Position numbers and translations under genes: made by a program. Under the pieces are notes generated by a model. The model did no database searches and was not told the DNA's origin. It saw only the letters and a program-made list of their open reading frames with translations. DNA of 64,000 nt from the NCBI GenBank assembly GCA_051861445.1, contig JBHYCS010000010.1, forward strand, positions 62,001 to 126,000, written 5' to 3'. Below are positions 53,824 through 63,756 of this stretch, piece by piece. This DNA is from Parasediminibacterium sp051861445 (lineage in GTDB: Bacteria; Bacteroidota; Bacteroidia; Chitinophagales; Chitinophagaceae). Each line of letters opens with the position of its first letter. Position 1 is the first letter of the stretch.

Positions 53824-54309
53824 ATGGATTTAAAACAAATTCACGAACTCATTAAAATTATTAATAAAAGTAATATTGGTGAGATAAGTATTGAAGATAA
53901 AGATGGTAAAGTTACCATTAAGCAAAAAGAAGAACAAGTAGTAACTGTTGCCGCTCCTCAAGTGCCACAACAAGTTTATAATGTAGCTCCACCAGCACCT
54001 GTTGCAGCTTCTGCTCCTTCTACAACTACACCAGCAGCACCTGTAGCGGCGGCTCCTAAAGCAGATAATTTAATTACAGTTAAAAGTCCAATGATTGGTA
54101 CTTTTTATCGTAAGCCATCTCCTGACAAACCCAACTTTGCAGAAATTGGTACAGAAATAGAGCCAGGAAAAGTGCTTTGTATTATTGAAGCCATGAAACT
54201 ATTCAATGAAATTGAATCAGAAGTAAGCGGTACAATTGTAAAGATATTGGTAGATGATAATAGCCCTGTAGAGTACGATCAGCCATTGTTTTTAGTAGAA
54301 CCAAAATGA
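53824..54309 (+). CDS. accB: Biotin carboxyl carrier protein of acetyl-CoA carboxylase
   Basis: 161 residues. N-terminal region, Ala/Pro-rich linker (about 45-80), then the biotinyl domain with IEAMKLFNEIE, the biotinylated lysine being K125. It carries carboxybiotin from AccC to the carboxyltransferase in fatty acid synthesis. accC lies 517 bases downstream, separated by an S23-like gene. Confidence 0.96.
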   Translation: MDLKQIHELIKIINKSNIGEISIEDKDGKVTIKQKEEQVVTVAAPQVPQQVYNVAPPAPVAASAPSTTTPAAPVAAAPKADNLITVKSPMIGTFYRKPSPDKPNFAEIGTEIEPGKVLCIIEAMKLFNEIESEVSGTIVKILVDDNSPVEYDQPLFLVEPK

Positions 54310-54372
54310 TGTGATGATAGGATAATTTGATAATGGTTCTCTAAAAGTGTTTTACTACTTAAGTATTGCTAT

Positions 54373-54780
54373 ATGAAGAATGAATTAATCGATAATAATC
54401 CAATCTTGAAATTATCTTTTGATTTCTCTTTAATGGTTATTGAATATACAGAAGTATTAGAGCAAAGCAAAAAGTTTGTAATTAGTAATCAATTATTAAA
54501 ATCAGGAACTTCAATTGGTGCAAATGCCATGGAAGCTCAAAATGCTGAAAGCAAAGCCGATTTTATTCATAAAATGAAAATCGCAGCAAAAGAAGCAGAT
54601 GAGACACAGTATTGGTTAATGTTATGCCAACATGCAAAAAACTATCCTGATTGTAATAAAATTTTAAACAAACTTCAAGAGTTACAAAAGGTATTAAATA
54701 AAATTTTAGCTACAGCTAAAAATAAAAATACCCTCAGTATTCTCTACAGTTTTTTCATTTTCAAACAAGCTATATGCTGA
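54373..54780 (+). CDS. Four-helix-bundle protein, S23 / 23S rRNA intervening-sequence family
   Basis: 135 residues. LSFDFSLMVIEYTEVLEQSKKFVISNQLLKSGTSIGANAMEAQNAESKADFIHKMKIAAKEADETQYWL matches the S23 family (conserved SGTSIGAN and KEADETxYWL). The family was first seen in 23S rRNA intervening sequences but is widespread as single genes; function is poorly known. Here it is inserted in the accB-accC operon, same strand, 63 bases after accB and 46 before accC. Confidence 0.88.
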   Translation: MKNELIDNNPILKLSFDFSLMVIEYTEVLEQSKKFVISNQLLKSGTSIGANAMEAQNAESKADFIHKMKIAAKEADETQYWLMLCQHAKNYPDCNKILNKLQELQKVLNKILATAKNKNTLSILYSFFIFKQAIC

Positions 54781-54826
54781 TTCGTATAAGCTTATCAGCA
54801 CATTAGCATATTAGCATATTGATACT

Positions 54827-56167
54827 ATGTTTAAAAAAATATTAATAGCCAATCGAGGCGAAATTGCACTACGTGTAATTAGAACGTGTAGAGAAATGGG
54901 AATTAAAACAGTTGCTGTTTACAGCACTGCTGATAAAGATAGCCTACATGTACGCTTTGCCGATGAAGCAGTTTGTATTGGTAAGCCAGCAAGCTCAGAA
55001 TCGTACTTAAACATTCCACATATTATGGCGGCGGCAGAAATTACCAATGCCGATGCTATTCATCCAGGTTATGGTTTTTTGGCAGAGAATAGTAAATTCT
55101 CTCAAATATGTGCAGATCATGGCATTAAGTTTATTGGTCCTACACCAGAAATGATTAATGCAATGGGTGATAAAATTACTGCCAAAGAAACAATGATTAA
55201 AGCAGGAGTTCCTGTGGTTCCTGGAAGTGGTGGGTTATTAGAAAGTGTAGAACAAGCCAAAGATTTAGCTAAAAATGTAGTTGGATATCCTGTTATTTTA
55301 AAAGCAACAGCAGGTGGAGGTGGAAAAGGAATGAGAGTAGTTTGGAAAGAAGAAGATTTAGAAAAAGCATATACTACTGCTAAAATTGAAGCGGCTGCAT
55401 CGTTTAAAAACGATGGTATTTACATGGAGAAGTTTGTTGAAGAGCCAAGACATATTGAAATTCAAGTAGCAGGTGACCAATATGGAACTGTTTGTCATTT
55501 AAGCGAAAGAGATTGCTCTATTCAGCGTAGACATCAGAAATTGGTAGAGGAAAGTCCTTCTCCGTTTATGACACCTGAACTGCGTAAAGCCATGGGTGAT
55601 GCTGCTATTAAAGCTGCAAAAGCTATTAACTACGAAAGCGTTGGTACGATTGAGTTTTTGGTTGATAAGCATCGTAATTTTTACTTCATGGAAATGAATA
55701 CCCGTATTCAGGTAGAGCATTGTGTAACAGAAGAGGTAGTAAGTTTTGATTTGATTAAAGAGCAAATTAAAATTGCAATGGGTGAAAAAATTTCTGGAAG
55801 AAATTATGAGCCAACCATGCATGCTATTGAATGTAGAATAAACGCAGAAGACCCATACAACGATTTTAGACCATCTCCTGGAAAAATTACTACGTTACAC
55901 ACACCAGGTGGTCATGGAGTACGTGTAGATAGTCATGTATATGCAGGTTATGTAATTCCACCATATTATGATAGCATGATTGGTAAATTAATTACAGTAG
56001 CACAAACAAGAGAAGAAGCCATTGATACCATGTACAGAGCTTTGAGTGAATATGTAATTGAAGGTGTAAAAACTACTATTCCTTTTCACTTACAATTGAT
56101 GAAAAATGAAGACTTTAGAAGTGGAAACTTTACCACTAAATTCTTAGAAACATTTACGATGAAGTAA
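54827..56167 (+). CDS. accC: Acetyl-CoA carboxylase biotin carboxylase subunit
   Basis: 446 residues. It carboxylates the biotin on AccB using ATP and bicarbonate. KILIANRGEIALRVIRTCREMG at the start, ATAGGGGKGMRVV (ATP-grasp loop), RDCSIQRRHQKLVEESPSP and EMNTRIQVEHCVTE are invariant. A strong terminator follows. Confidence 0.98.
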   Translation: MFKKILIANRGEIALRVIRTCREMGIKTVAVYSTADKDSLHVRFADEAVCIGKPASSESYLNIPHIMAAAEITNADAIHPGYGFLAENSKFSQICADHGIKFIGPTPEMINAMGDKITAKETMIKAGVPVVPGSGGLLESVEQAKDLAKNVVGYPVILKATAGGGGKGMRVVWKEEDLEKAYTTAKIEAAASFKNDGIYMEKFVEEPRHIEIQVAGDQYGTVCHLSERDCSIQRRHQKLVEESPSPFMTPELRKAMGDAAIKAAKAINYESVGTIEFLVDKHRNFYFMEMNTRIQVEHCVTEEVVSFDLIKEQIKIAMGEKISGRNYEPTMHAIECRINAEDPYNDFRPSPGKITTLHTPGGHGVRVDSHVYAGYVIPPYYDSMIGKLITVAQTREEAIDTMYRALSEYVIEGVKTTIPFHLQLMKNEDFRSGNFTTKFLETFTMK

Positions 56168-56190
56168 TTGAATTGCATTACTAAGCAATA

Positions 56191-56228
56191 AAAACGGGCT
56201 GATTGAAGAAATTCAATCAGCCCGTTTT
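56191..56228 (+). terminator. Terminator of the accB-accC operon
   Basis: AAAACGGGCTGATTGAA (56191-56207) and TTCAATCAGCCCGTTTT (56212-56228) form a perfect 17-bp stem with a 4-base loop. Confidence 0.95.
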
Positions 56229-56301
56229 GTATTTGGTATAGTGTGAGTGTTATTGTTATAGGTATTTATTTTTCCAATTCTACCAATTGTAATCATAAAA
56301 A

Positions 56302-58110
56302 CTATTCTATTTTTATTTCTACTCGTCTGTTCAAAGCTCTTCCAGATGGGTTGTCTTTATTGCCTATTTCATTTGGCTCTACAGGTTGTTGTTCACCAAT
56401 TGCAGTTAATTTAATTTGTTGTTTATTCCATCCTTTTTGTATCAAATAATTGGCGCAGGCTTTTGCTCTTTGCAAACTTAAGTTCATATTATAGCTATCC
56501 GTTCCTTTGCTATCCGTATGCCCAATAATTACAATATTTGCCCGTTTCGATTGAACTTTTTGTAGTATCAAATCTAGACTAGCTTTTGCAGTACTATCTA
56601 ATACAGCACTATTAAATGCAAATTGCACTTGCATATTCGTTATTGCTGTATCAGTTTTTGTGGCAGCAACTTGGCTAGTTTTACTACTATCTTTTTGTAA
56701 AGGAGTTTGTTGCAGATTGCTAGCAATTGTGTCAGGTGTTGCATAGTAAACAAATACGTTTTTTTGCTTTTTTTCAAGTTGATATATTTCTAAACAACAG
56801 TCGTTTCCTCTATCAGAACTAAAGTAAGCTTTGTCAAAAATATTCGTTGTATTCGCACTAAAAAAGTATAGATCATCTTTTACCGAATTGATGGGAAAAC
56901 CTAGGTTTTTCACTTCTGAAAAGTTGTTTGGTAATGAACCTTTACTCATAAACAAATCAAAGCCACCCATTCCTATTCTTCCATTACTTGATATTGTTAA
57001 CGTTTGATTAGCTGCTGAATAAAAAGGTGTTACATCATCTTCTTTTGTATTAATAGCAGCTAAGTTGGTTACTGTTTCTGCGTCGCCTTTAGCATTTAAC
57101 TTGGCTACCCATATGTCATATTTACCTTTTCCTTTGGGTTTGTTTGATGAAAAAAACAAGTAACGTTGATCACTTGTAACGAATGGATGTTGAGCATTAA
57201 AGCCACCAGCATTTACTTGTTCGTTCATGGCAACAGGTGTTTGCCAAAAACCACTATCATTCTTTTTACTCCAATAAATAACAGCATTTGCTGTTTTGTC
57301 TTTCTCTTGCATCCATCTGGTGAAATAAATAGTTTTGCCGTCATTGGTAAAGCTTGTATTTCCCTCTTGAAATGTAGATGGAGGAAACAAAAGTTGAACG
57401 CTAGAATCGTTGATGATATTGCCATTGTTATCAATTGTCTTATAATGTATTTGATTAATGGCAGTTTGTTTAGATACATTCTTTGTAGCAGCATCGTATT
57501 TGCTTATGATAGCTTTTGTAAAGTAAAATTGTTGTTGATGAACAAAAGGGGCAAATGCTCCATAAATAGAATCGTTGGTAAGAATTGGGAAACGAGCAAT
57601 TTGAATGGCTAAACTTGCCGAATCTCTATACTGTTGCTCTATAAATTCAATTTGAGATAATTCCTTTTGTAGCAGTACATCTTTGCTATTTTTTTGCAAG
57701 CTAGAAATAATTACTTCTTTAGCAGCCTTGAGTTGATTGGTGGCTCTCAACGAAACAATATATTGCAAATTTGCTTGTGGAAATTCTTGTCGATAATTAC
57801 CTAATTTTTGCAACCAATAATGAGCTTTTGCATATTGATATGTTTGAAAGTAACTATCTGCTAGTTCATATGTTGCACGTAGCCAAAGCTTACTTGTGGT
57901 ATCTATTCGTTTTGTTTTTTTAGATAGGGTATAGGGTGTAAATGTGGACTGTTTACTTGCATCATCTAGTAATTGTTGATACACTTGTATAGCACTTGCA
58001 TACTCTTTTTGTGTATAATAACTATTTGCTGTTTTAAAGATGGCTTTGTATTGGGTAAATGCAAAGTTGATAATAAGTATAGCAAGCAGTAGTAAGGTAA
58101 TTTTTTTCAT
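56302..58110 (-). CDS. OmpA-family protein with TPR and PD40-type beta-propeller repeats
   Basis: 602 residues. Signal peptide (MKKITLLLLAILIINFAFTQ), TPR-like helices (about 25-165), WD40/PD40-type propeller strands (PFVTSDQRYLFFSSNKPKGKGKYDIW; LTISSNGRIGMGGFDLFMSKG) and a C-terminal OmpA peptidoglycan-binding domain (VQFAFNSAVLDSTAKASL; VIIGHTDSKGTDSYNMNLSLQRAKA; GRALNRRVEIKIE). The architecture matches PorE-like or CHU-type proteins linked to type IX secretion. It is 33 bases downstream of the PorP/SprF gene. Confidence 0.92.
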   Translation of the reverse strand: MKKITLLLLAILIINFAFTQYKAIFKTANSYYTQKEYASAIQVYQQLLDDASKQSTFTPYTLSKKTKRIDTTSKLWLRATYELADSYFQTYQYAKAHYWLQKLGNYRQEFPQANLQYIVSLRATNQLKAAKEVIISSLQKNSKDVLLQKELSQIEFIEQQYRDSASLAIQIARFPILTNDSIYGAFAPFVHQQQFYFTKAIISKYDAATKNVSKQTAINQIHYKTIDNNGNIINDSSVQLLFPPSTFQEGNTSFTNDGKTIYFTRWMQEKDKTANAVIYWSKKNDSGFWQTPVAMNEQVNAGGFNAQHPFVTSDQRYLFFSSNKPKGKGKYDIWVAKLNAKGDAETVTNLAAINTKEDDVTPFYSAANQTLTISSNGRIGMGGFDLFMSKGSLPNNFSEVKNLGFPINSVKDDLYFFSANTTNIFDKAYFSSDRGNDCCLEIYQLEKKQKNVFVYYATPDTIASNLQQTPLQKDSSKTSQVAATKTDTAITNMQVQFAFNSAVLDSTAKASLDLILQKVQSKRANIVIIGHTDSKGTDSYNMNLSLQRAKACANYLIQKGWNKQQIKLTAIGEQQPVEPNEIGNKDNPSGRALNRRVEIKIE

Positions 58111-58143
58111 GAATCATGATTGTTTTGGCAATGAAATACCAAC

Positions 58144-59199
58144 TTAAAATCTTGGGCATTTAATATAGCTGCCACGTTCTTTTTTCTTTCCAGTAAATAC
58201 AAGCGACAATTCGTAACTACTTGTTCCTTTTACAGCAGTTCCTAAGGATGAAGTGTTGATGTCGTAACTAAAACCAACCATAAAGTTGTTTACATACAAG
58301 CCTACATACGGATAAATTGCATCTTTTACACGATAGTTTAAACCAAATAAAACATCGGTAACGTCTCCTGCTGCCATTTGCACATATCCACCAACCATTG
58401 TTTCTGTAGCATTACCTTGACGTAAAACCACAGCATTCGGAACAATGCTTACAGCATCAGAAGCAATAATATTGATTCCTCCATGTAGGGTATAACGAAT
58501 GGGAAGTTTTTCTTTGTTGCCAGTATTTAAAAATGGATCTTCTGGTTGATTTAAATGCGACATTGCAAATCCTCCAAAAAAGTGCATGTTTTGTTGTGGA
58601 GTTGCATCGTAATAGGCAATTCCTGCTCCAATATCTAAAGTAGTAGATGCATTTCTTCCAAATACATCGGTACTAATGGTACTAGGGTCAAATCCAATTG
58701 CAGGTACCCATTGATCTCCACCTTTTAATTTACTTACATCAAATCTTCTGCTTAAAAATCCTGCTTGTAAACCCATTGTTATTACATGATTGCCAGCTTT
58801 ACCCAGTTTAATACCAGAATAGCTAATGCTCAATTGTCCATTCTGAAATCTGTAGCCTGCATCACCTGCTGTTTGTTGAATGATGTTTAAACCAAAATTG
58901 ATGTTTTTATTGGTTGAAATATCACCAGAAATGCCTGTTGTTGTAAATGCATTGGTAATGCTGCTCCATTGATTTCTATGAATAGCACTTACCCTTGTTT
59001 CTCCTTCATTTGCTCCTGCTAAAGCAGGATTTAACCATAATGGTTGTAAATAATATTGCGAAAAATGCGGATCAACTTGGGCATTTACAACAATAGAATA
59101 AAAATGAAAACAACAAAAGGGAATAAGCCATCTATAAACTTTTAATCTTTTGGTAATAGGAAGTTTTATAAACATGTGACAGAATATTTTCTTTAGCAA
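58144..59199 (-). CDS. PorP/SprF family type IX secretion membrane protein
   Basis: 351 residues. A hydrophobic N-terminal segment (WLIPFCCFHFYSIVVNAQ) precedes QVDPHFSQYYLQPLWLNPALAGA, the hallmark start of PorP/SprF proteins. The rest is a beta-barrel pattern ending in an ELSLVFTGKKK strand. SprF-type proteins bind partner adhesins with gliding-type C-terminal domains during type IX secretion. Its partner is probably the large secreted protein immediately upstream. Confidence 0.94.
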   Translation of the reverse strand: MLKKIFCHMFIKLPITKRLKVYRWLIPFCCFHFYSIVVNAQVDPHFSQYYLQPLWLNPALAGANEGETRVSAIHRNQWSSITNAFTTTGISGDISTNKNINFGLNIIQQTAGDAGYRFQNGQLSISYSGIKLGKAGNHVITMGLQAGFLSRRFDVSKLKGGDQWVPAIGFDPSTISTDVFGRNASTTLDIGAGIAYYDATPQQNMHFFGGFAMSHLNQPEDPFLNTGNKEKLPIRYTLHGGINIIASDAVSIVPNAVVLRQGNATETMVGGYVQMAAGDVTDVLFGLNYRVKDAIYPYVGLYVNNFMVGFSYDINTSSLGTAVKGTSSYELSLVFTGKKKERGSYIKCPRF

Positions 59200-59254
59200 T
59201 TCTAGATTTTCTTGAACAAAAATTGTAGGCTACAAAACCTTTTACTAATTGGTT

Positions 59255-62200
59255 TTATCGAATTAAACTAATGGAGCCTTTCGATTGAATGGTTCTTCCA
59301 TTTTGTAATACAATAGTAGCCGTATACACATAAACACCAACTGGCTGTTGTTTGCCATTAAAACTTCCATCCCAACCTCTAGCAGCGTCTTTTGTTTCAA
59401 ATACAACAGCTCCCCACTGGTTAAATATTTTAAGTTCTAAACGGTTAATTTGACTGCCAAAAACTCTATACACATCATTTTTGCCATCACCATTTGGAGT
59501 GAAAAAGTTAGGGAAAAACAAATCATCTGGAGCACCAACAACAGTTGTACTAATATTACTAACCGTATTACCACAAGCATTGGTAAGTGTGTAGGTAAAA
59601 TTAGCAATACCATTGGCAATGCCTATAGCAGTTCCTCCACTTGTAATAGATGCGATTGCTGGTGTAATACTTGCCCACAATCCTCCTGTAATATTGGCTG
59701 TAAATGGTGTATTGATTCCAATATTGATTGTTGATGGGCCACTTAAAAGTGCAGCCGTAGGAACTGTGTTTACACTAATGGTAAATGTTTTTGAATCGGT
59801 GCCACAGCTATTGGTTAATGTATATTGTATGGTTGCGTTACCTGCTGCTATTCCAGTAACTATGCCTGTATTGTTTACAGTTGCAATATTTGTATTTTGA
59901 CTACTCCAAACTCCATTTGCTGTTGTATTGGTAAGTGTAGTATTGCCATTGATACAAACCGTATTATTACCTGTAATGGCTGCTACAGATGGTAATGGAT
60001 TTACCTGCATAGCAATAATATTACTATTTGCATTTGTAGTTAAGGCACAAGTAGAATTGCCTATTACAACACAAGTAACCAAATCATTATTGATGAATGA
60101 ACTACTTGTAAAAGTGGCACTATTGGTACCAACGTTTACATTATTTACACGCCATTGGTAAGTTGGATTGGTTCCTGCATTGGCTGCTGTAGCAGTAAAT
60201 GTAACTGCAGTTCCTGCACAAATAGTAGTTTGACTAGCTGAAATACTTACAGATGGGTTTAGATTACTCGTTACGGTAATGGTAATCGTGTTGCTTTGTA
60301 CAGTTGTTGGTTGAGCACAAGTGGCATTACTGGTAAGTTCACAAATAATTCTATCATTATTTAAAAGTGTAGCACTTGAAAAAGTGGCACTATTTGTTCC
60401 AACAACATTTCCATTGAGCAACCATCTATAAATAGGAGTACTTCCACCATTTGTAATGGCAGCATTGAACGTAACATTTGTGCCGTTGCAAATCGTTGTT
60501 TGTGAAGCCGTAACTGAAATTGTTGGTGTAACAATGCTATTTGGAGCAGATGTAACAGCGTTACTAGCAACACTTGTACAGCCATTTACCGTTTGTGTTA
60601 CAGTGAAAGTAGCAGCATTGGTAACGCTTCTTGGACTGGTTGTTACAACATTATCACTCCAATTCAATGTGCCAGTAAAATTGGATGCTGTTAAAACTGA
60701 ACTACCACAATTATTGGCAACAGCTAAAGTAGGAGCGGTTGGAATAGCGATAGGAGCCGTTGTAACTGCACTACTAGCTGCACTTGTGCAACCATTTACG
60801 GTTTGTGTAACAGTGAAAGTAGCAGCATTGGTAACGGTTCTTGGATTACCAGTTCCATTATCACTCCAATTCAATGTGCCTGTAAAATTAGATGCTGTTA
60901 AAGTTGAACTACCACAATTATTGGCAACAACTAAAGTAGGAGCATTTGGAGTTGCAATAGGAGCAGATGTAACAGCATTACTAGCTGCACTTGTGCAACT
61001 ACCTACGGTTTGTGTAACGGAATAAGAAGCAGCATTGGTAACTGTTCTTGGATTTCCAGTTCCATTATCACTCCAGTTCAATGTACCAGTAAAGTTAGAT
61101 GCTGTTAAAGTTGAACTACCACAATTATTGGCAACAACTAAGGTAGGAGCTGTTACGGCATTAATGGTAATATTGGTATTGGCGAAACCACTACAAGTAC
61201 CATTATTGTATGTGTAAGTAATAGTGTAAGTTCCTGCAGTACTAGTGGCTAAATTAATTTGTCCAGTATTTACGTTAATGCTCAAACCACTTGGAGCCGT
61301 AAAAGTACCTCCTGTAATGCCTGTAATGCTTGGACTAACTGAACCACTATTGCAAAATGGGCTACCAGCATATGATACAGTAGCAGTAGCAGCAGTAACA
61401 GTAATCGTTTGTGTTACAGAAATAGTACAAGTGGTATATGGAACTGAATATGTAATATCAATGTTTCCATTTAACCCAGCAGGATTAAATGTATTGCCTG
61501 TAACACCACTTGTTCCAGACCAAGTTCCTCCAGTTGTACCTGTAATTAAACTATTTAAATTAATAGGAGTTGATGCTTGACAGATTGCACTTGTAGGAGC
61601 TGTCCAAGTTGCTGTTGGAATATCACCACCTGGTATGATATTTAATTTTAAGCCAATCAAGTTGGGAAGTTGTGCGTTATAAGCATTTGTCGCAGCTGTT
61701 GAGTTTGAACCAGTAAAACTTCTCCAATATGATTTGTTATTTATTCTTTTTAGCCATGCTGTTTGCGTGGTATCTGATGTTGGACCAATATACTTGTTAT
61801 ATTCTGTTCCGCCAGTTGGAGCCATGCTAAAACATTCCATACCAGGGTATAAACCCGATTGTGAGGATGATCTTTGAAAACCATCCCATCCATTAGTAGA
61901 AAAACCAAATAATATTCTACCATTATTGCCAGGAAAAATTGCATTTGGATTTATTCGGTCAAATGGGCCTGAATTGCCTGTTTGAATTGCACAGTTTGTT
62001 GATTGTTCGCTCCACGTACCACCTTGAGCGAAATAAATCTGATCTCCGTCCGTAGAGATATTCAATGCTGATGCTAATTGGTTTGTAGATAAATTAGAAA
62101 CAGTCCATCCATTGACGTCAGGAGAAACGAAGGTGTATGTTGGCTGTGTCGTCCTAAATGTTATTACAGTTCCTGCAGGTATCGTTCCTCCTGTTCTTCT

Positions 62201-62467
62201 TAAAATAGCTCCTCCTTCACCGCCACTCCATCGACCTGCTACACAGTTCTCATAACCATTATCAGTAACTTGTATTTCTGTTCCTGTTGTAATGTCTTTA
62301 AAACATACAAAACTGATTTCATCTCTGGACGAGTTTGGAGCAGGAAGATTTCCGTTTACACCTAAAATTGCAAAATCTCCACGATTTAATACGGTAGGTG
62401 TTGTTTGTCCGAATGTATATGTTGTAGACAAAAAAGAAAGAAAAAATAAAATACGAAAAATTTTCAT
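59255..62467 (-). CDS. Large secreted repeat protein with gliding-motility (type B) C-terminal domain
   Basis: 1070 residues. Signal peptide (MKIFRILFFLSFLSTTYTFGQ). An N-terminal region (about 25-270) like a lamin-tail domain (NRGDFAILGVNGN; DEISFVCFKDITTGTEIQVTD). Repeats with three 69-residue units (TLVVANNCGSSTLTASN..., DNA period 207 bases). Ig/PKD-like units (SASQTTICAGTAVTF), BIG2-like units (GVWSSQNTNIATVNNTGIVTG) and a C-terminal FFPNFFTPNGDGKNDVYRVFG...SLIR domain, the type IX sorting signal of the CHU/gliding class. A surface adhesin; 56 bases upstream of the PorP/SprF gene in one cluster. Confidence 0.92.
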   Translation of the reverse strand: MKIFRILFFLSFLSTTYTFGQTTPTVLNRGDFAILGVNGNLPAPNSSRDEISFVCFKDITTGTEIQVTDNGYENCVAGRWSGGEGGAILRRTGGTIPAGTVITFRTTQPTYTFVSPDVNGWTVSNLSTNQLASALNISTDGDQIYFAQGGTWSEQSTNCAIQTGNSGPFDRINPNAIFPGNNGRILFGFSTNGWDGFQRSSSQSGLYPGMECFSMAPTGGTEYNKYIGPTSDTTQTAWLKRINNKSYWRSFTGSNSTAATNAYNAQLPNLIGLKLNIIPGGDIPTATWTAPTSAICQASTPINLNSLITGTTGGTWSGTSGVTGNTFNPAGLNGNIDITYSVPYTTCTISVTQTITVTAATATVSYAGSPFCNSGSVSPSITGITGGTFTAPSGLSINVNTGQINLATSTAGTYTITYTYNNGTCSGFANTNITINAVTAPTLVVANNCGSSTLTASNFTGTLNWSDNGTGNPRTVTNAASYSVTQTVGSCTSAASNAVTSAPIATPNAPTLVVANNCGSSTLTASNFTGTLNWSDNGTGNPRTVTNAATFTVTQTVNGCTSAASSAVTTAPIAIPTAPTLAVANNCGSSVLTASNFTGTLNWSDNVVTTSPRSVTNAATFTVTQTVNGCTSVASNAVTSAPNSIVTPTISVTASQTTICNGTNVTFNAAITNGGSTPIYRWLLNGNVVGTNSATFSSATLLNNDRIICELTSNATCAQPTTVQSNTITITVTSNLNPSVSISASQTTICAGTAVTFTATAANAGTNPTYQWRVNNVNVGTNSATFTSSSFINNDLVTCVVIGNSTCALTTNANSNIIAMQVNPLPSVAAITGNNTVCINGNTTLTNTTANGVWSSQNTNIATVNNTGIVTGIAAGNATIQYTLTNSCGTDSKTFTISVNTVPTAALLSGPSTINIGINTPFTANITGGLWASITPAIASITSGGTAIGIANGIANFTYTLTNACGNTVSNISTTVVGAPDDLFFPNFFTPNGDGKNDVYRVFGSQINRLELKIFNQWGAVVFETKDAARGWDGSFNGKQQPVGVYVYTATIVLQNGRTIQSKGSISLIR

Positions 62468-63208
62468 GCAATTAATTTCGGTAAGTCAATATTATCTTTT
62501 TGTTATTTTATAGTAAAGTATTCAAAGCTTAAAAATAGTAATATCACTATCAATAGAATATACAAATTGTTATTTAAAAATTTGTAGAACTACACTTTGT
62601 CAATAAATTACTACAACAAAATACCATTTGGTTGGCATTTTTCAAAATTTAAAATTAGCACAAAGCCGCAACTAAAGGCATTAATTTTCGGTTAACTGTC
62701 GGTATATTTTTTAAATGGCAATATGGGTGACAAACATACACACCCATCAACGCTAGCTTTCTCTACCTCAATACGCTTGCTGCCAACACTACTTTGGCTT
62801 TCAAAACCAGCACTATGTAGGCTGCCTTAACCGTTTCGGTAGTTACACTCACCAAAAACCAATACACCCACCGTTATGCCAGAATGACCCTCAAAAGGTC
62901 AACGGAGTACCTCACAAGCTCAACGGAGCGGCTCAACAGCTCAGCGGAGTGCCTCAAAAAGACAATGTGACAGATCAGTGCGTCAACGGAGCGGCTCAAT
63001 GGCTCAGCGGAGTGTCTCAAACATATAACGGACTGTTTCAACAGCGAAACGTAGCTGCTCAAACGCATTTTTGAGGTATTGTTCATTGCCAAAGCCTTTT
63101 TCAAGTCATTTATGTCTACAGGTAAATGCTTATAGAAATACTATTTATCTACCAACTATTTTTGATTAAAAAACGCAAAGTATTTTTTAGTATATAAAAT
63201 AATCATTT
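62468..63208. other. 741-base gap with a degenerate 21-base repeat
   Basis: The left half (62468-62740) is AT-rich with nothing recognisable apart from the 5' region of the adhesin gene. The right half is more GC-rich and contains a decayed repeat tract (62890-63066, listed separately). No intact gene was found. Confidence 0.6.
62890..63066 (+). repeat. Degenerate 21-base tandem repeat reading as a broken leucine-heptad coding relic
   Basis: Read from the ATG at 62884, the + frame gives seven-residue units such as LTSSTER, LNSSAEC and LNGSAEC, with Leu or a hydrophobic residue every seventh position. It is interrupted by TGA at 62968 and TAG at 63052. It looks like a decayed coiled-coil gene segment, not a functional short protein. 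Confidence 0.5.
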
Positions 63209-63472
63209 ATGCCTAAAAAAGTAGAAACAAGAATGTATTCGATGGCTGATAGTCAACTAAAGCAGCTAGCCGATGGTTTAAAAACCACCATTACAAGAGA
63301 TTTGGCAGACTTTGCCACCCGCAACATTACCGCCACCCAATTAGCAACCTAACAAACATTGATTGATGCGTTTGACGCTACATCTACCGACGAAGAATTA
63401 CTAGGTAGCGTAACTGTAGCTACGGCTACCAAAAATGAAGTGGCGGAAAATATACGCAAGGTTATATGTTAG
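63209..63472 (+). pseudogene. Hypothetical protein gene disrupted by an internal stop
   Basis: The frame starts MPKKVETRMYSMADSQLKQL, meets TAA at 63350 (codon 48), then continues in the same frame QTLIDAFDATSTDEELL to the TAG at 63470. Continuity of sense across the stop suggests a single point mutation in a gene of a small uncharacterised Bacteroidota family. The 3' part of the family also seems to be missing. Recognition of the family is from memory and not certain. Confidence 0.6.
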
Positions 63473-63528
63473 CGGTCATGCGGTCAGACTGTTGCAAAAT
63501 CAGTAATAATGATTAGATTTGAATTCTT

Positions 63529-63756
63529 ATGACTTACCAAGTTGACATATTAAACCCAAAGGCTGACAAATTACTGCAAGACCTAGCCGATTTAAAATTG
63601 ATATCTCTTTCAAGGACATCTGGCAAAGACCCGTTTTTGACTGTTGTAAAGAGACTGCGGAAAAATGCGGCGACTAAACCGCCTACTTTGGAAGAAATAA
63701 CAAAAGAAGTAGAATACGTAAGGTCAAAGAGATATGCCAACAAAAACAAAACATAG
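63529..63756 (+). CDS. Small antitoxin-like protein upstream of a PIN toxin
   Basis: 75 residues (MTYQVDILNPKADKLLQDLA start; basic C-terminal YVRSKRYANKNKT). The start MTYQVDILNPKA and the helical middle resemble short antitoxins paired with COG1569-type PIN proteins. It overlaps the PIN gene by 23 bases in a different frame, the usual coupling in toxin-antitoxin operons. The class cannot be assigned from sequence alone. Confidence 0.7.
   Translation: MTYQVDILNPKADKLLQDLADLKLISLSRTSGKDPFLTVVKRLRKNAATKPPTLEEITKEVEYVRSKRYANKNKT

Noticed and set aside
60456..61025. 189-codon frame on the + strand
   Set aside because: It is antisense to the 207-base repeats of the secreted protein; its repetitive hydrophobic peptide mirrors the sense repeats.
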